Below, piece by piece: positions 19,941 to 27,842 of a stretch of 64,000 bases of DNA (positions are counted from its first letter, which is position 1; every line of letters begins with the position of its first letter). The notes under the pieces are model-generated. The model saw only the letters and a program-made list of their open reading frames with translations. It was not told where the DNA came from and made no database searches. Both the position numbers and the translations under genes were made by a program. Source of the stretch: Ramlibacter lithotrophicus (GTDB taxonomy: Bacteria; Pseudomonadota; Gammaproteobacteria; Burkholderiales; Burkholderiaceae_C); assembly GCF_012184415.1 (NCBI RefSeq), contig NZ_VTOX01000007.1, forward strand, positions 180,266 to 244,265. Direction: 5' to 3'.

Positions 19941-19968
19941 AAAAAAAAGCCGCCCGAAGGCGGCTTTT
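19941..19968. terminator. intrinsic terminator behind the porin gene
   Basis: AAAAGCCGCC (19945-19954) pairs with GGCGGCTTTT (19959-19968) around the tetraloop CGAA (TTCG on the minus strand). On the minus strand the stem is followed by eight T, from the A run at 19941-19948. This is a textbook Rho-independent terminator, 44 bp after the porin stop codon. Confidence 0.95.
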
Positions 19969-20011
19969 CAAGTTTCTTCGATTCTGCGGCTGGCGCGAGC
20001 CAGCGCCCGAA

Positions 20012-21070
20012 TTAGAAGCTGTGGCGAACGCCCAGGTCGAAACCGGACGAGTTGGCGTTCACGCCGGTCGTGGAACCACCCAGAGCTTGGGCGGCGCCAC
20101 CGGAGTTGCGCACGCGGGCCCAGGTCGTGTACACGGCCGTGCGCTTCGACAGGTTGTGGACGTAGCCCAGCGCCAGCTTCTTGGTCTCCGGCTGGCCAGC
20201 GGCATCCGTCTCGTAACGCGAGTAGGACGCGCGGATCTCGCCGGCGCCGACCGGGAACAGGCCACCGATCAGCCAGCCCTTGCCGTCGATCGCGCCGTTT
20301 TCGTCACGCGAGTAGTGAGCCATGGCCTTGGCGATGCCGAAGTCCCACTGGCCGCCGATGTTGCTCTGGCGAACGTCGCCGGCAGCGTACTCGGTGCGGC
20401 TGGTGGAGAACGCCACGTTGAACGGACCGTTGGCGAAGCCGATGCGCAGGCCCAGGCCATTGCCGTCGTCTTCGGTGGCGGCGCCGTTCTGCACGTTCTC
20501 ACCCATGTAGTACTGCACCTGGCCGTAGAAACCGCCCAGGTTGCCCGGCAGGAAGTAGCCGATGGTGTTGGAAGCGCGGACGGCGGTGGAGCCGGTGATG
20601 ATGGAGTTCAGGGTCTGGGTGGTGCCCACGCCGTTCGTGCCGAACGGATCGAACACGGTCAGGTTCCAGAACTGCGGGGTGTAGTCACGGCCCAGGCGCA
20701 GTTCGCCCCAGCCACCAGCCAGGCTCACGGTCGAGCGGCGGTTGAACGTCAGGCCCTGACGGCCGGCCGAGGCGGCACCGGTGCCGGAGGCCTGGTTGTT
20801 GACGTTGGTCGGGTCGCCTTCGCCGTTGTCGTTGTTCAGGCCGGCTTCCAGCCAGAAGGAGGCCGACATGCCGCCGCCGAGGTCTTCCGTGCCACGGAAG
20901 CCCAGACGCGAGCTGTTGTAGCCGGAGTCGGTCAGCTGGGTGCGGTCGGCGACGGTGCCACGGCCGACGGTGACGACTGCGTCAACGATACCGAACAGCG
21001 TGACCGACGATTGAGCAGAAGCTGCGCCGGCGGCGGCCAGGACAGCCAGAGCAATCAGGGACTTTTTCAT
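20012..21070 (-). CDS. Gram-negative porin (Burkholderiales type)
   Basis: The 352-residue outer-membrane protein has a signal peptide MKKSLIALAVLAAAGAASAQ, a first strand SSVTLFGIVDAVVTV and ends in phenylalanine (LGVRHSF), the signal for BAM-dependent insertion. The segment NSSRLGFRGTEDLGGGM is characteristic of Comamonadaceae/Burkholderia trimeric OmpC-like porins (Porin_4). It forms a general diffusion channel of 16 strands. GGAGA precedes the ATG. It is monocistronic, with a promoter and 5' hairpin upstream and a strong terminator downstream. Confidence 0.95.
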   Translation of the reverse strand: MKKSLIALAVLAAAGAASAQSSVTLFGIVDAVVTVGRGTVADRTQLTDSGYNSSRLGFRGTEDLGGGMSASFWLEAGLNNDNGEGDPTNVNNQASGTGAASAGRQGLTFNRRSTVSLAGGWGELRLGRDYTPQFWNLTVFDPFGTNGVGTTQTLNSIITGSTAVRASNTIGYFLPGNLGGFYGQVQYYMGENVQNGAATEDDGNGLGLRIGFANGPFNVAFSTSRTEYAAGDVRQSNIGGQWDFGIAKAMAHYSRDENGAIDGKGWLIGGLFPVGAGEIRASYSRYETDAAGQPETKKLALGYVHNLSKRTAVYTTWARVRNSGGAAQALGGSTTGVNANSSGFDLGVRHSF

Positions 21071-21158
21071 GCAAGTTTCTCCAAGGTTAAACAGAGGGCT
21101 CCGGTGCGAAGGGGGCTCGAAAATGCAGGCACTTTTGTGCTCCCACCGGATCCCCGGG

Positions 21159-21181
21159 CCAACCTCCTTTTGGGAAGTTGG
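21159..21181 (-). other. 5' hairpin of the porin mRNA leader
   Basis: CCAACCTCC (21159-21167) pairs with GGAAGTTGG (21173-21181) with one wobble, around a 5-base loop. If the promoter at 21186-21214 is right, transcription starts close to 21178 and this hairpin forms the very 5' end of the message. That is the geometry known to stabilise abundant porin mRNAs. On the RNA the stem contains AAGGAGG, a Shine-Dalgarno-like sequence that is paired. Confidence 0.4.
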
Positions 21182-21185
21182 GCTT

Positions 21186-21214
21186 ATTGCACCAGAGCAG
21201 CCCTGCTTTCGCAA
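21186..21214 (-). promoter_or_regulatory. predicted porin promoter
   Basis: On the minus strand TTGCGA (21214-21209) and TGCAAT (21191-21186) are separated by exactly 17 bases, each matching four of six consensus bases. It lies about 115 bp upstream of the porin ATG. The rest of the 320-bp gap to coq7 (21071-21390) contains no other gene that I can support. Confidence 0.4.
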
Positions 21215-21390
21215 AGTATTTAGCCTTTGCAGGGGCCAATCGTTGCAGGCGGACAACACCGCAAAACGGCCGAGTGGAACCCGCGCAACACCCGTGCAGT
21301 GAGGTTCCGTAAAGGGCCCCGGAACGCGCTCGAACGTGGCTGGTTTGCGCGCGCACCCCGCGGCTGGGGACGGTCTATTAGACTTGCCTG

Positions 21391-22008
21391 ATGGATCGAT
21401 TCCTCGGCGCCGCCGACAGCGCTCTGCGAACACTTTTCGCCAAACCCCACGCCGGTCGCCCCTGCCCGGTGGTTCCGGCCGACGAAACCAGGCTGCAGGA
21501 GCGCGAGATGCGGCAAGCCGCGGCGCTCATGCGCGTGAACCACGTCGGCGAAGTCTGCGCGCAGGCGCTCTACACCGCCCAGGCGCTGGGGACGCGCGAC
21601 CCGGCCCTGCGCCGGCACTTCGAGCGGGCAGCGGACGAGGAAACGGATCATCTGGCGTGGACCGCCGAGCGCCTGCAGGAACTGGGCGACCGGCCGTCCC
21701 TGCTCAACCCGCTCTGGTACGCCGGCGCTTTCGCGATCGGCCTGGTCGCGGGACGGCTCGGCGACCGGGTGAGCCTGGGTTTCGTGGTGGAGACCGAGCG
21801 GCAGGTCGAGGCCCACCTGGAGACCCACATGCGGCGCCTGCCGCCGGGGGACCACGCCTCGCGCGCGATCGTCGCCCAGATGAAGGACGACGAGGCGGCG
21901 CACGCCGGACAGGCGCTGGCGGCCGGGGCCGTGGAACTTCCGGCGCCTGCCAGAGCGCTGATGCGGGCGGCCGCCAAGGTCATGACCACGACGGCGCATT
22001 ACATCTGA
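21391..22008 (+). CDS. coq7: 3-demethoxyubiquinol 3-hydroxylase (Coq7)
   Basis: The 205-residue diiron enzyme performs the last hydroxylation in ubiquinone synthesis at the inner membrane. All six expected ligands can be placed: Glu54 (HVGEVCAQ), Glu84 and His87 (DEETDHL), Glu136 ([10 protein letters not shown]), Glu168 and His171 (DDEAAH). Length is typical. No strong Shine-Dalgarno is seen before the ATG. It is divergent from the porin and convergent with the OsmC gene, 8 bp away. Confidence 0.95.
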   Translation: MDRFLGAADSALRTLFAKPHAGRPCPVVPADETRLQEREMRQAAALMRVNHVGEVCAQALYTAQALGTRDPALRRHFERAADEETDHLAWTAERLQELGDRPSLLNPLWYAGAFAIGLVAGRLGDRVSLGFVVETERQVEAHLETHMRRLPPGDHASRAIVAQMKDDEAAHAGQALAAGAVELPAPARALMRAAAKVMTTTAHYI

Positions 22009-22016
22009 GCACGCCT

Positions 22017-22466
22017 TCAGCCCGGCAGCACCTCGAAGCTGGTCGTGATCGCCGCCGTCTTCGCCAGCATGATGCTGGCGGAGCAGTACTTCTCGTGGCT
22101 CATGGCGATCGCACGCTCGACCGCCGCCGGCGGCACGTCGTTGCCTTTCACGGTGAAGTGCATGTGGATCTTCGTGAACACCTTGGGGTCGGCGTCCGCG
22201 CGCTCGGCAGTCAGCTTCACGGAGCAGGCACGGACGTCATGGCGCCCGCGCTGCAGGATCAGCACGACGTCGTAGGCCGTGCAGCCGCCGGTGCCGGCCA
22301 AGACTGTTTCCATCGGCCGCGGCGCCAGGTTCTGCCCGCCCTGGGCGGGGCGCGCCGGGTCGGGCGCACCATCCATCACCAGCACATGGCCGCTGCCGGT
22401 CTCGGCCAGGAAACCCATCCCGGAGCGGGCGCCGGTCGCTCCAGTCCAACTCACCGTGCATTCCAT
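22017..22466 (-). CDS. OsmC family peroxiredoxin-like protein
   Basis: The 149-residue protein has the two OsmC redox cysteines: one in GTGGCTAYDVV and one in HEKYCSASIML. OsmC/Ohr/YhfA proteins reduce organic hydroperoxides with a Cys thiol. The spacing and the KYC motif fit the YhfA-like subgroup rather than Ohr. I chose the ATG at 22466, with GAGGA just upstream. It is monocistronic, convergent with coq7 and divergent from the ilvA leader. Confidence 0.88.
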   Translation of the reverse strand: MECTVSWTGATGARSGMGFLAETGSGHVLVMDGAPDPARPAQGGQNLAPRPMETVLAGTGGCTAYDVVLILQRGRHDVRACSVKLTAERADADPKVFTKIHMHFTVKGNDVPPAAVERAIAMSHEKYCSASIMLAKTAAITTSFEVLPG

Positions 22467-22544
22467 CACTTGATCCTCGTCAAAGCGGCCGGGCGGAAGT
22501 CTCAGTTTGAGACACTCGCGTGCTGCGACGCAGCAAGGCCGAGC

Positions 22545-22687
22545 TATACTCCCCCCAGAGCATAACGAAGTCGTTGTGCAGAGCATCAAGGCCACGACGG
22601 CACAGCCGGAGTGGCAGGCAGGTTGTCTCCTCCACCTCCTCCTTTGGTGGATTCAGCCCCCGAACCGCAAGGTCCGGGGGCTTTTTT
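22545..22687 (+). ncRNA. terminator-ended leader or small RNA upstream of ilvA
   Basis: A -10 box TATACT (22545-22550) is followed about 110 bases later by two hairpins. The first is CCACC (22632-22636) with GGTGG (22646-22650), whose loop is TCCTCCTTT, an anti-Shine-Dalgarno sequence. The second is an intrinsic terminator, GCCCCCG (22656-22662) with CGGGGGC (22675-22681), then six T (22682-22687). The start of ilvA lies 54 bases further on. A GTG-initiated frame at 22576 would read Cys-Leu-Leu-His-Leu-Leu-Leu-Trp-Trp-Ile just before the terminator. The region is either a small RNA or an attenuator for ilvA. No good -35 box is seen. Confidence 0.55.
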
Positions 22688-22741
22688 CTGAGCTGCCCCC
22701 TCACCAGTACCGCTGAGCAGCAGTCTTATCATTGACCTGCC

Positions 22742-24286
22742 ATGCCCAAGCACCTCACCCCGGCCGACTACCTCAAGAAGATCCTCACGGCACGGGTCTA
22801 CGACGTCGCGATCGAATCGCCGCTGGAGCCGGCCCGCAACCTCAGCCGGCGCCTCCACAACAAGGTGCTGCTCAAGCGGGAGGACCAGCAGCCGGTCTTC
22901 AGCTTCAAGCTGCGCGGCGCCTACAACAAGATGGCCCATCTGGCCCCGGAGCAGCTCGGGCGCGGAGTCATCTGCGCGTCGGCGGGCAACCATGCGCAAG
23001 GCGTGGCACTGGCGGCGCACCGGCTCGGCGCGCGGGCCGTCGTCGTGATGCCGGTGACGACGCCGCAGGTGAAGATCGACGCCGTCAAGGCGCTCGGCGG
23101 CGAGGTGGTGCTGCAGGGCGAGAGCTATTCCGACGCCTACCTGCACGCCGTCGATCTCGAACGTGAGCAGGAGCTCACATTCGTGCATCCCTTCGACGAC
23201 CCGGACGTGATTGCCGGCCAGGGCACCATCGCCATGGAAATGCTGCGCCAGCACCAGGGACCGCTCGACGCCGTGTTCGTCGCCATCGGCGGCGGCGGCC
23301 TCATCGCCGGGGTGGCCAGCTACATCAAGGCCGTGCGGCCGGAGATCAAGGTGATCGGCGTCCAGATGAGCGACTCGGATGCCATGACCCAGTCGGTCGC
23401 GGCCCGCAAGCGCGTCACGCTCGGGGACGTCGGCCTGTTCTCCGACGGCACGGCCGTGAAGCTGGTGGGCGAGGAGACCTTCCGCATCGCCCGCGACCTG
23501 GTCGACGAGTACATCCGCGTCGACACCGACGCCGTCTGCGCGGCGATCAAGGACGTCTTCGTCGACACCCGTTCGATCGTCGAGCCCGCGGGCGCCATGT
23601 CGGTGGCGGCGATCAAGCAGTACGTGTCGGAGCGCAAGACGCGCGGCGAAACGTACGCCGCGATCCTGTGCGGCGCCAACATGAACTTCGACCGGCTGCG
23701 TTTCGTCGCCGAGCGGGCCGAGGTCGGCGAGGAGCGCGAGGCGCTGTTCGCGGTCACCATCCCCGAGGAGCGCGGCAGCTTCAGGCGCTTCTGCGCGCTG
23801 ATCGGCGCCCTGCCCGGCGGGCCGCGCAACGTCACCGAGTTCAATTACCGCATCAGCGATGCGCAGCGCGCGCATGTGTTCGTCGGCGTCACGACGCACG
23901 GCAAGGGCGAGTCCACGCGCATCGCCGCCAATTTCACCCGGCACGGCTTCGAGGCGCTCGACCTCACCCACGACGAACTGGCCAAGGAACACATCCGGCA
24001 CATGGTCGGCGGACATTCGGGGCTGGCGCGCGACGAGCGGCTGCTGCGCTTCGTGTTCCCGGAGCGTCCGGGCGCGCTGATGAAGTTCCTGTCGCACATG
24101 CAGCCGGGCTGGAACATCACCTTGTTCCACTACCGCAACCAGGGGGCGGACTACGGCCGCATCCTGGTCGGGCTGCAGGTACCGAAGAGCGACAACAAGG
24201 CGTTCAAGGAGTTCTTAGCCACGCTCGGCTATCCGTGCGTGGAGGAAACCGACAATCCGGTCTACCGCCTGTTCCTGCGCACCTGA
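22742..24286 (+). CDS. ilvA: threonine ammonia-lyase, biosynthetic
   Basis: The 514-residue PLP enzyme deaminates threonine to 2-oxobutanoate, the first step of isoleucine synthesis. Lys56 in FSFKLRGAYNKM is the PLP lysine; SAGNHAQGVAL and the phosphate loop GGGGLIAGV follow. The C-terminal third holds two ACT-like regulatory domains, which bind isoleucine (inhibitor) and valine in this family. Full length is therefore the allosteric, biosynthetic form. The 3' end overlaps the end of gspC on the other strand by 25 bp. Confidence 0.95.
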   Translation: MPKHLTPADYLKKILTARVYDVAIESPLEPARNLSRRLHNKVLLKREDQQPVFSFKLRGAYNKMAHLAPEQLGRGVICASAGNHAQGVALAAHRLGARAVVVMPVTTPQVKIDAVKALGGEVVLQGESYSDAYLHAVDLEREQELTFVHPFDDPDVIAGQGTIAMEMLRQHQGPLDAVFVAIGGGGLIAGVASYIKAVRPEIKVIGVQMSDSDAMTQSVAARKRVTLGDVGLFSDGTAVKLVGEETFRIARDLVDEYIRVDTDAVCAAIKDVFVDTRSIVEPAGAMSVAAIKQYVSERKTRGETYAAILCGANMNFDRLRFVAERAEVGEEREALFAVTIPEERGSFRRFCALIGALPGGPRNVTEFNYRISDAQRAHVFVGVTTHGKGESTRIAANFTRHGFEALDLTHDELAKEHIRHMVGGHSGLARDERLLRFVFPERPGALMKFLSHMQPGWNITLFHYRNQGADYGRILVGLQVPKSDNKAFKEFLATLGYPCVEETDNPVYRLFLRT

Positions 24287-24792
24287 GCGCCGGGGGCTTC
24301 GGCCGGGACCGGGCTGCTCGCCGCAGCGCCGGCGTCGGCTCCGGCACGCGGCAGTTCCAGGGTCAGAACGGACTGGCCATCGCCGCCTTGCGCCAGCACG
24401 GCGCGGCGGCCCTGCACCGACTGCAGCACCACGCCTTCCTCGATCGCCGCGCCGACGCGGAACGGCTTGGCCGGCTTGCCGTCGACGGAGATGAGCGCGA
24501 CGCCTTTCTGCGACGCGGCGCCGGCGACCACGCCGACGAGCATCAGGCGGCTGGCCAGCGCGGGCGCGGCCGGCGCCGCGGCTGCCGTGGCGGCCGGGCT
24601 GGCCCCAAGCAGCCGCGCCACGGCGAGCGGATCCGCCGCGGCAGGCGCGCGGGTGACCGCGGGCGCGAGCGGCGCGGCGCCCGAACGCGCCGACATCCTG
24701 AGGCCCCAGAACACGGCACTGGCGGCTACCAGCGCCCACAGGAGGAAGGTCGTGCCCGCCACGGCCCACCGGCTCTGCATATTCGTCACCAT
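24262..24792 (-). CDS. gspC: type II secretion protein GspC, short form
   Basis: The protein (about 176 residues from 24792) has one N-terminal membrane helix (VAGTTFLLWALVAASAVFWG), a Pro/Ala-rich linker and a GspC homology region with LVGVVAGAASQKGVALISV. This domain links the inner-membrane platform to the secretin GspD in the periplasm. There is no PDZ domain after it, unlike E. coli-type GspC. The start may also be the ATG at 24780; neither has a strong Shine-Dalgarno. It is transcribed away from gspG, 38 bp between starts, and overlaps the ilvA 3' end. Confidence 0.85.
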   Translation of the reverse strand: MVTNMQSRWAVAGTTFLLWALVAASAVFWGLRMSARSGAAPLAPAVTRAPAAADPLAVARLLGASPAATAAAAPAAPALASRLMLVGVVAGAASQKGVALISVDGKPAKPFRVGAAIEEGVVLQSVQGRRAVLAQGGDGQSVLTLELPRAGADAGAAASSPVPAEAPGAQVRRNRR

Positions 24793-24830
24793 GCGGCGAT
24801 TATCATTGAACCGATTGATCCACACCCGCA

Positions 24831-25271
24831 ATGAACTCCCTGACCATCGCCCTGCGCCGCGCGCGCCAGGCCGGCTTCACCCTGATCGAACTGATGGTGG
24901 TGCTGGTCATCATCGGCGTGCTCGCCGCGCTGATCGTGCCGAACGTGCTGGACCGCGCCGACGACGCGCGCGCGACCGCCGCGAAGACGGACGTCAACAA
25001 CCTCATGCAGGCGCTCAAGCTGTACCGGCTCGACAACCAGCGCTATCCGACCACCGAGCAGGGCCTCCAGGCGCTCGTGGCCAGGCCCGCGGCGGCGCCG
25101 GTGCCTCCCAACTGGAAGCCTTACGTCGAGAAGCTGCCCAACGACCCGTGGGGCCGGCCGTACCAGTACCTCAATCCCGGCGTGAAGGGCGAAATCGACG
25201 TCATGTCGTTCGGCGCCGACGGGCAGCCCGGCGGGGAGGGCAACAATGCGGACATCGGCAGCTGGCAGTAG
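24831..25271 (+). CDS. gspG: type II secretion major pseudopilin GspG
   Basis: The 146-residue protein has a class III prepilin signal, cleaved after Gly in QAG-FTLIELMVVLVIIGVL, with Glu at +5. It keeps the GspG C-terminal calcium-loop region near LPNDPWGRPYQYLNPG and FGADGQPGGEG. It builds the body of the pseudopilus that pushes substrates through the secretin. It is the first gene of the plus-strand gsp operon and overlaps gspH by 26 bp. Confidence 0.97.
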   Translation: MNSLTIALRRARQAGFTLIELMVVLVIIGVLAALIVPNVLDRADDARATAAKTDVNNLMQALKLYRLDNQRYPTTEQGLQALVARPAAAPVPPNWKPYVEKLPNDPWGRPYQYLNPGVKGEIDVMSFGADGQPGGEGNNADIGSWQ

Positions 25272-25731
25272 CTGCCGGCGCCGCCCATCCACCGCGCTGC
25301 CGCACGGGCGCAACCGCGGCTTCACCCTGATCGAACTGCTGGTGGTGGTGGCGATCATCGCGATCGCGTCCGCCGGCGTGAGCTTCGCGCTGCGCGACTC
25401 CGGCGCGACCCAGCTGGAACGCGAGGCGCAGCGGCTGGCGGCGCTGCTGGAGTCGGGACGCGCCCAGTCGCGCAGCACCGGCGTGCCGGTGCTCTGGTCG
25501 CCGACCGACGGCGGCTTCCGCTTCGACGGCGTGCCCGCCGAGCTGCTGCCCCAGCGCTGGCTCGCCGACACGACGCAGGTGCGCGGCAGCGTGACGCTGC
25601 AGCTCGGACCGGAGCCGATCATCGGCCGCCAGGAAGTGGTGCTCGAATCGACGGCCGTGCCGGGGCGCAGCCTGCGCGTCGCCACCGACGGCCTGCGGCC
25701 ATTCGCGATCGCGCCGGGGGACGGTTCGTGA
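25246..25731 (+). CDS. gspH: type II secretion minor pseudopilin GspH
   Basis: The 161-residue protein has a long N-terminal leader before the prepilin motif NRG-FTLIELLVVVAIIAIA, then a beta-rich domain with LLESGRAQSRSTGVPVLWS, which is typical of GspH. It is a minor pseudopilin near the tip of the pseudopilus. The ATG at 25246 overlaps gspG; a start within the leader is possible, as prepilin leaders are usually shorter. It overlaps gspI in GTGA. Confidence 0.92.
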   Translation: MRTSAAGSSCRRRPSTALPHGRNRGFTLIELLVVVAIIAIASAGVSFALRDSGATQLEREAQRLAALLESGRAQSRSTGVPVLWSPTDGGFRFDGVPAELLPQRWLADTTQVRGSVTLQLGPEPIIGRQEVVLESTAVPGRSLRVATDGLRPFAIAPGDGS

Positions 25732-26093
25732 AGCACCGGCGGACGCAGCGCGGCTTCACGCTGATCGAGGTGCTGGTGGCGCTGGCGATCGTCGCCATCG
25801 CCCTCAGCGCCGGTCTGCAGGCGACCACCGCCCTCACGCGCAACGCGCTGCGCCAGTCGAGCGTGCTGCTGGCGCATGTCTGCGCCGAGAACGAGCTGGT
25901 GCGTGTGCGCCTCGCGAGCACGATGCCGCCCATCGGCGACGCCAACGTCGCCTGCGAGCAGGCCGGGCGCACGTTTGCCGTCACGCTGTCGGTGCTGCCG
26001 ACGCCGAACCCGAGTTTCCGGCGCGTCGATGCGCAGGTGTTCGAAGACCAGGTGCCGGTGTTGCGCCTGTCCACGGTGGTGGGTCGCTACTGA
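25728..26093 (+). CDS. gspI: type II secretion minor pseudopilin GspI
   Basis: The 121-residue protein starts at a GTG overlapping the gspH stop, with a short leader MKHRRTQRG before FTLIEVLVALAIVAIALSA. Glu at +5 is present. The size and the CAENELVRVRLA segment fit GspI, which nucleates the GspI-J-K tip complex. It touches gspJ in TGATG. Confidence 0.94.
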   Translation: MKHRRTQRGFTLIEVLVALAIVAIALSAGLQATTALTRNALRQSSVLLAHVCAENELVRVRLASTMPPIGDANVACEQAGRTFAVTLSVLPTPNPSFRRVDAQVFEDQVPVLRLSTVVGRY

Positions 26094-26782
26094 TGGGACG
26101 CACGCGCCATGCCGGCTTCACGCTGGTCGAACTCCTGGTGGCACTGTTCGCGATGGCACTGCTCGCCGTGATGAGCTGGCGCGGCCTCGACGGCATGACT
26201 CGGGCCCAGGAACAGACGCAGGCCCGCGCCGACGACGTGTTGACCCTGCAGGTGGGCCTGGCGCAGTGGGCGGCCGACCTCGATGCGCTGATCCAGCTGC
26301 CGCAGGCCAGCGCCCTGGACTGGAACGGCCGGGTGCTGCGGATCACCCGGCGCAGCAGCGTGGCGCCTGGCGAAGGCGTGGTGGTCGCCGCCTGGAGCCG
26401 CCGCGACGTCGAAGGGCGCGGCACCTGGCTGCGCTGGGAGTCGGCGCCGGCCACGACGCGCGAGCAGCTGGAACGTGCGTGGCAGCAGGCCGACCTCTGG
26501 TCCCAGAACGCGGGACCGGAGGAGCGGCGGCGCGAAGTGGCGGTGACGCCGCTCGCCGAATGGCAGATCTTCTATTTCCGCGGCGGCGCCTGGTCGCACC
26601 CGCTGTCCAGCGACGCGGCCGCGGCCGCGCCGGCCCTGCCGGCTAGCGCGCCCGCGCTGCCCCTCGCGGTGCTGCCCGACGGCGTGCGCCTGGTGCTCAC
26701 GTTGCCGCCGGGCCCGTCGATCACCGGCGTGCTGACGCGCGACTGGGTGCGTCCCACCTTGAGCGGCGGCAAGTCGTCATGA
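26093..26782 (+). CDS. gspJ: type II secretion minor pseudopilin GspJ
   Basis: The 229-residue protein has leader MGRTRHAG before FTLVELLVALFAMALLAVM, with Glu at +5, then AWRGLD-type sequence (MSWRGLDGM) characteristic of GspJ. It belongs to the tip complex with GspI and GspK. An Ala/Pro-rich insert lies near residues 175-190. It overlaps gspK in ATGA. Confidence 0.94.
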   Translation: MGRTRHAGFTLVELLVALFAMALLAVMSWRGLDGMTRAQEQTQARADDVLTLQVGLAQWAADLDALIQLPQASALDWNGRVLRITRRSSVAPGEGVVVAAWSRRDVEGRGTWLRWESAPATTREQLERAWQQADLWSQNAGPEERRREVAVTPLAEWQIFYFRGGAWSHPLSSDAAAAAPALPASAPALPLAVLPDGVRLVLTLPPGPSITGVLTRDWVRPTLSGGKSS

Positions 26783-27783
26783 AGCGGGCACCCGCCGTGC
26801 CGGACGGCATGCGCCAGCACGGCGCGGCGCTGCTCTCGGCCATGCTCACCGTGGCCCTGGTGGCCACGTTCGCGGCGGCCGCGCTGTGGCAGCAGTGGCG
26901 CACCGTCGAAGTGGAGGCCGCCGAGCGCGCCCGCATCCAGGCCGCCTGGCTGCTGGTGGGCGGCCTCGACTGGGCCCGCCTGCTGTTGCGCGAGGACGGC
27001 CGCTCCGGCGGCGCCGACCACCTGGGCGAGCCCTGGGCGGTGCCGCTGGAGGAAGCGCGGCTGTCCGACTTCCTCGCGGCGGAACGCAACGTCAGCACCG
27101 ACGTCGGGCCCGACGTCATGGAGGCCTTCCTGTCGGGGCAGATCGTCGACCAGCAGTCGATGATGAACGTGGCCAACCTGGTGAAAGACGGGCAGCTGTC
27201 GGTCCAGGACATGCAGGCGTTCGGCCGCCTCTTTGCGCTGCTCGAGCTGCCGCAGGCACAGCTCGACACGTTGGCGGAGAACCTGCGCTTCGCGCTCGAC
27301 GCCAGCCCCGCCAATCGCTCCAGTCCGCTCGCGCCGCTGCCGCCGCAGCGCATGGAGCAACTCGTGTGGCTCGGTGTGCCCGAGCGCACCGTGGCCGTGC
27401 TGCGGCCGTACGTCACGGTCCTGCCGCTGCGCGCGCCGGTCAACCTCAACACCGCCAGCGCCGAGGTGATGCACGCCATGGTGCCGGGGCTGAGCATGGC
27501 GGACGCGCAGCGGCTCGTCTCGGCCCGCGAACGCTCGCCGTTCCGCGACGTGGGCGAGGCGCGCCTGGCCATCGGCGCCGAGCCGTCCATGTTCTCCGCC
27601 GAACAGGCCTACGTCGGCATCAACACGAACTACTTCGAAGTGCGTTCCCGGCTGCGCCTCGACCGACTCATGATCGAGGAGCGCGCCCTGGTGCGGCGCG
27701 ACACCATGGAGGTGCGGGTCGTGCAGCGCTGGCGGGCGGCGGCGCCGGGGCCGGCCGCCCCGGCCCAGGCGGCGCCGCGCTGA
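26779..27783 (+). CDS. gspK: type II secretion minor pseudopilin GspK
   Basis: The 334-residue protein starts with a prepilin-like segment ending in HG-AALLSAMLTVALVATF and lacks Glu at +5, as is normal for GspK. The large alpha-helical domain includes VNLNTASAEVMHAMVPGLS, a helix-hairpin-helix-like repeat common to GspK. It caps the pseudopilus tip. A gap of 59 bp separates it from gspL. Confidence 0.95.
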   Translation: MKRAPAVPDGMRQHGAALLSAMLTVALVATFAAAALWQQWRTVEVEAAERARIQAAWLLVGGLDWARLLLREDGRSGGADHLGEPWAVPLEEARLSDFLAAERNVSTDVGPDVMEAFLSGQIVDQQSMMNVANLVKDGQLSVQDMQAFGRLFALLELPQAQLDTLAENLRFALDASPANRSSPLAPLPPQRMEQLVWLGVPERTVAVLRPYVTVLPLRAPVNLNTASAEVMHAMVPGLSMADAQRLVSARERSPFRDVGEARLAIGAEPSMFSAEQAYVGINTNYFEVRSRLRLDRLMIEERALVRRDTMEVRVVQRWRAAAPGPAAPAQAAPR

Positions 27784-27842
27784 CCGACCGCGGGGACGAG
27801 TCGACGGACCGGCCGCGCACCTTTCTACAATGGGGACATTCC

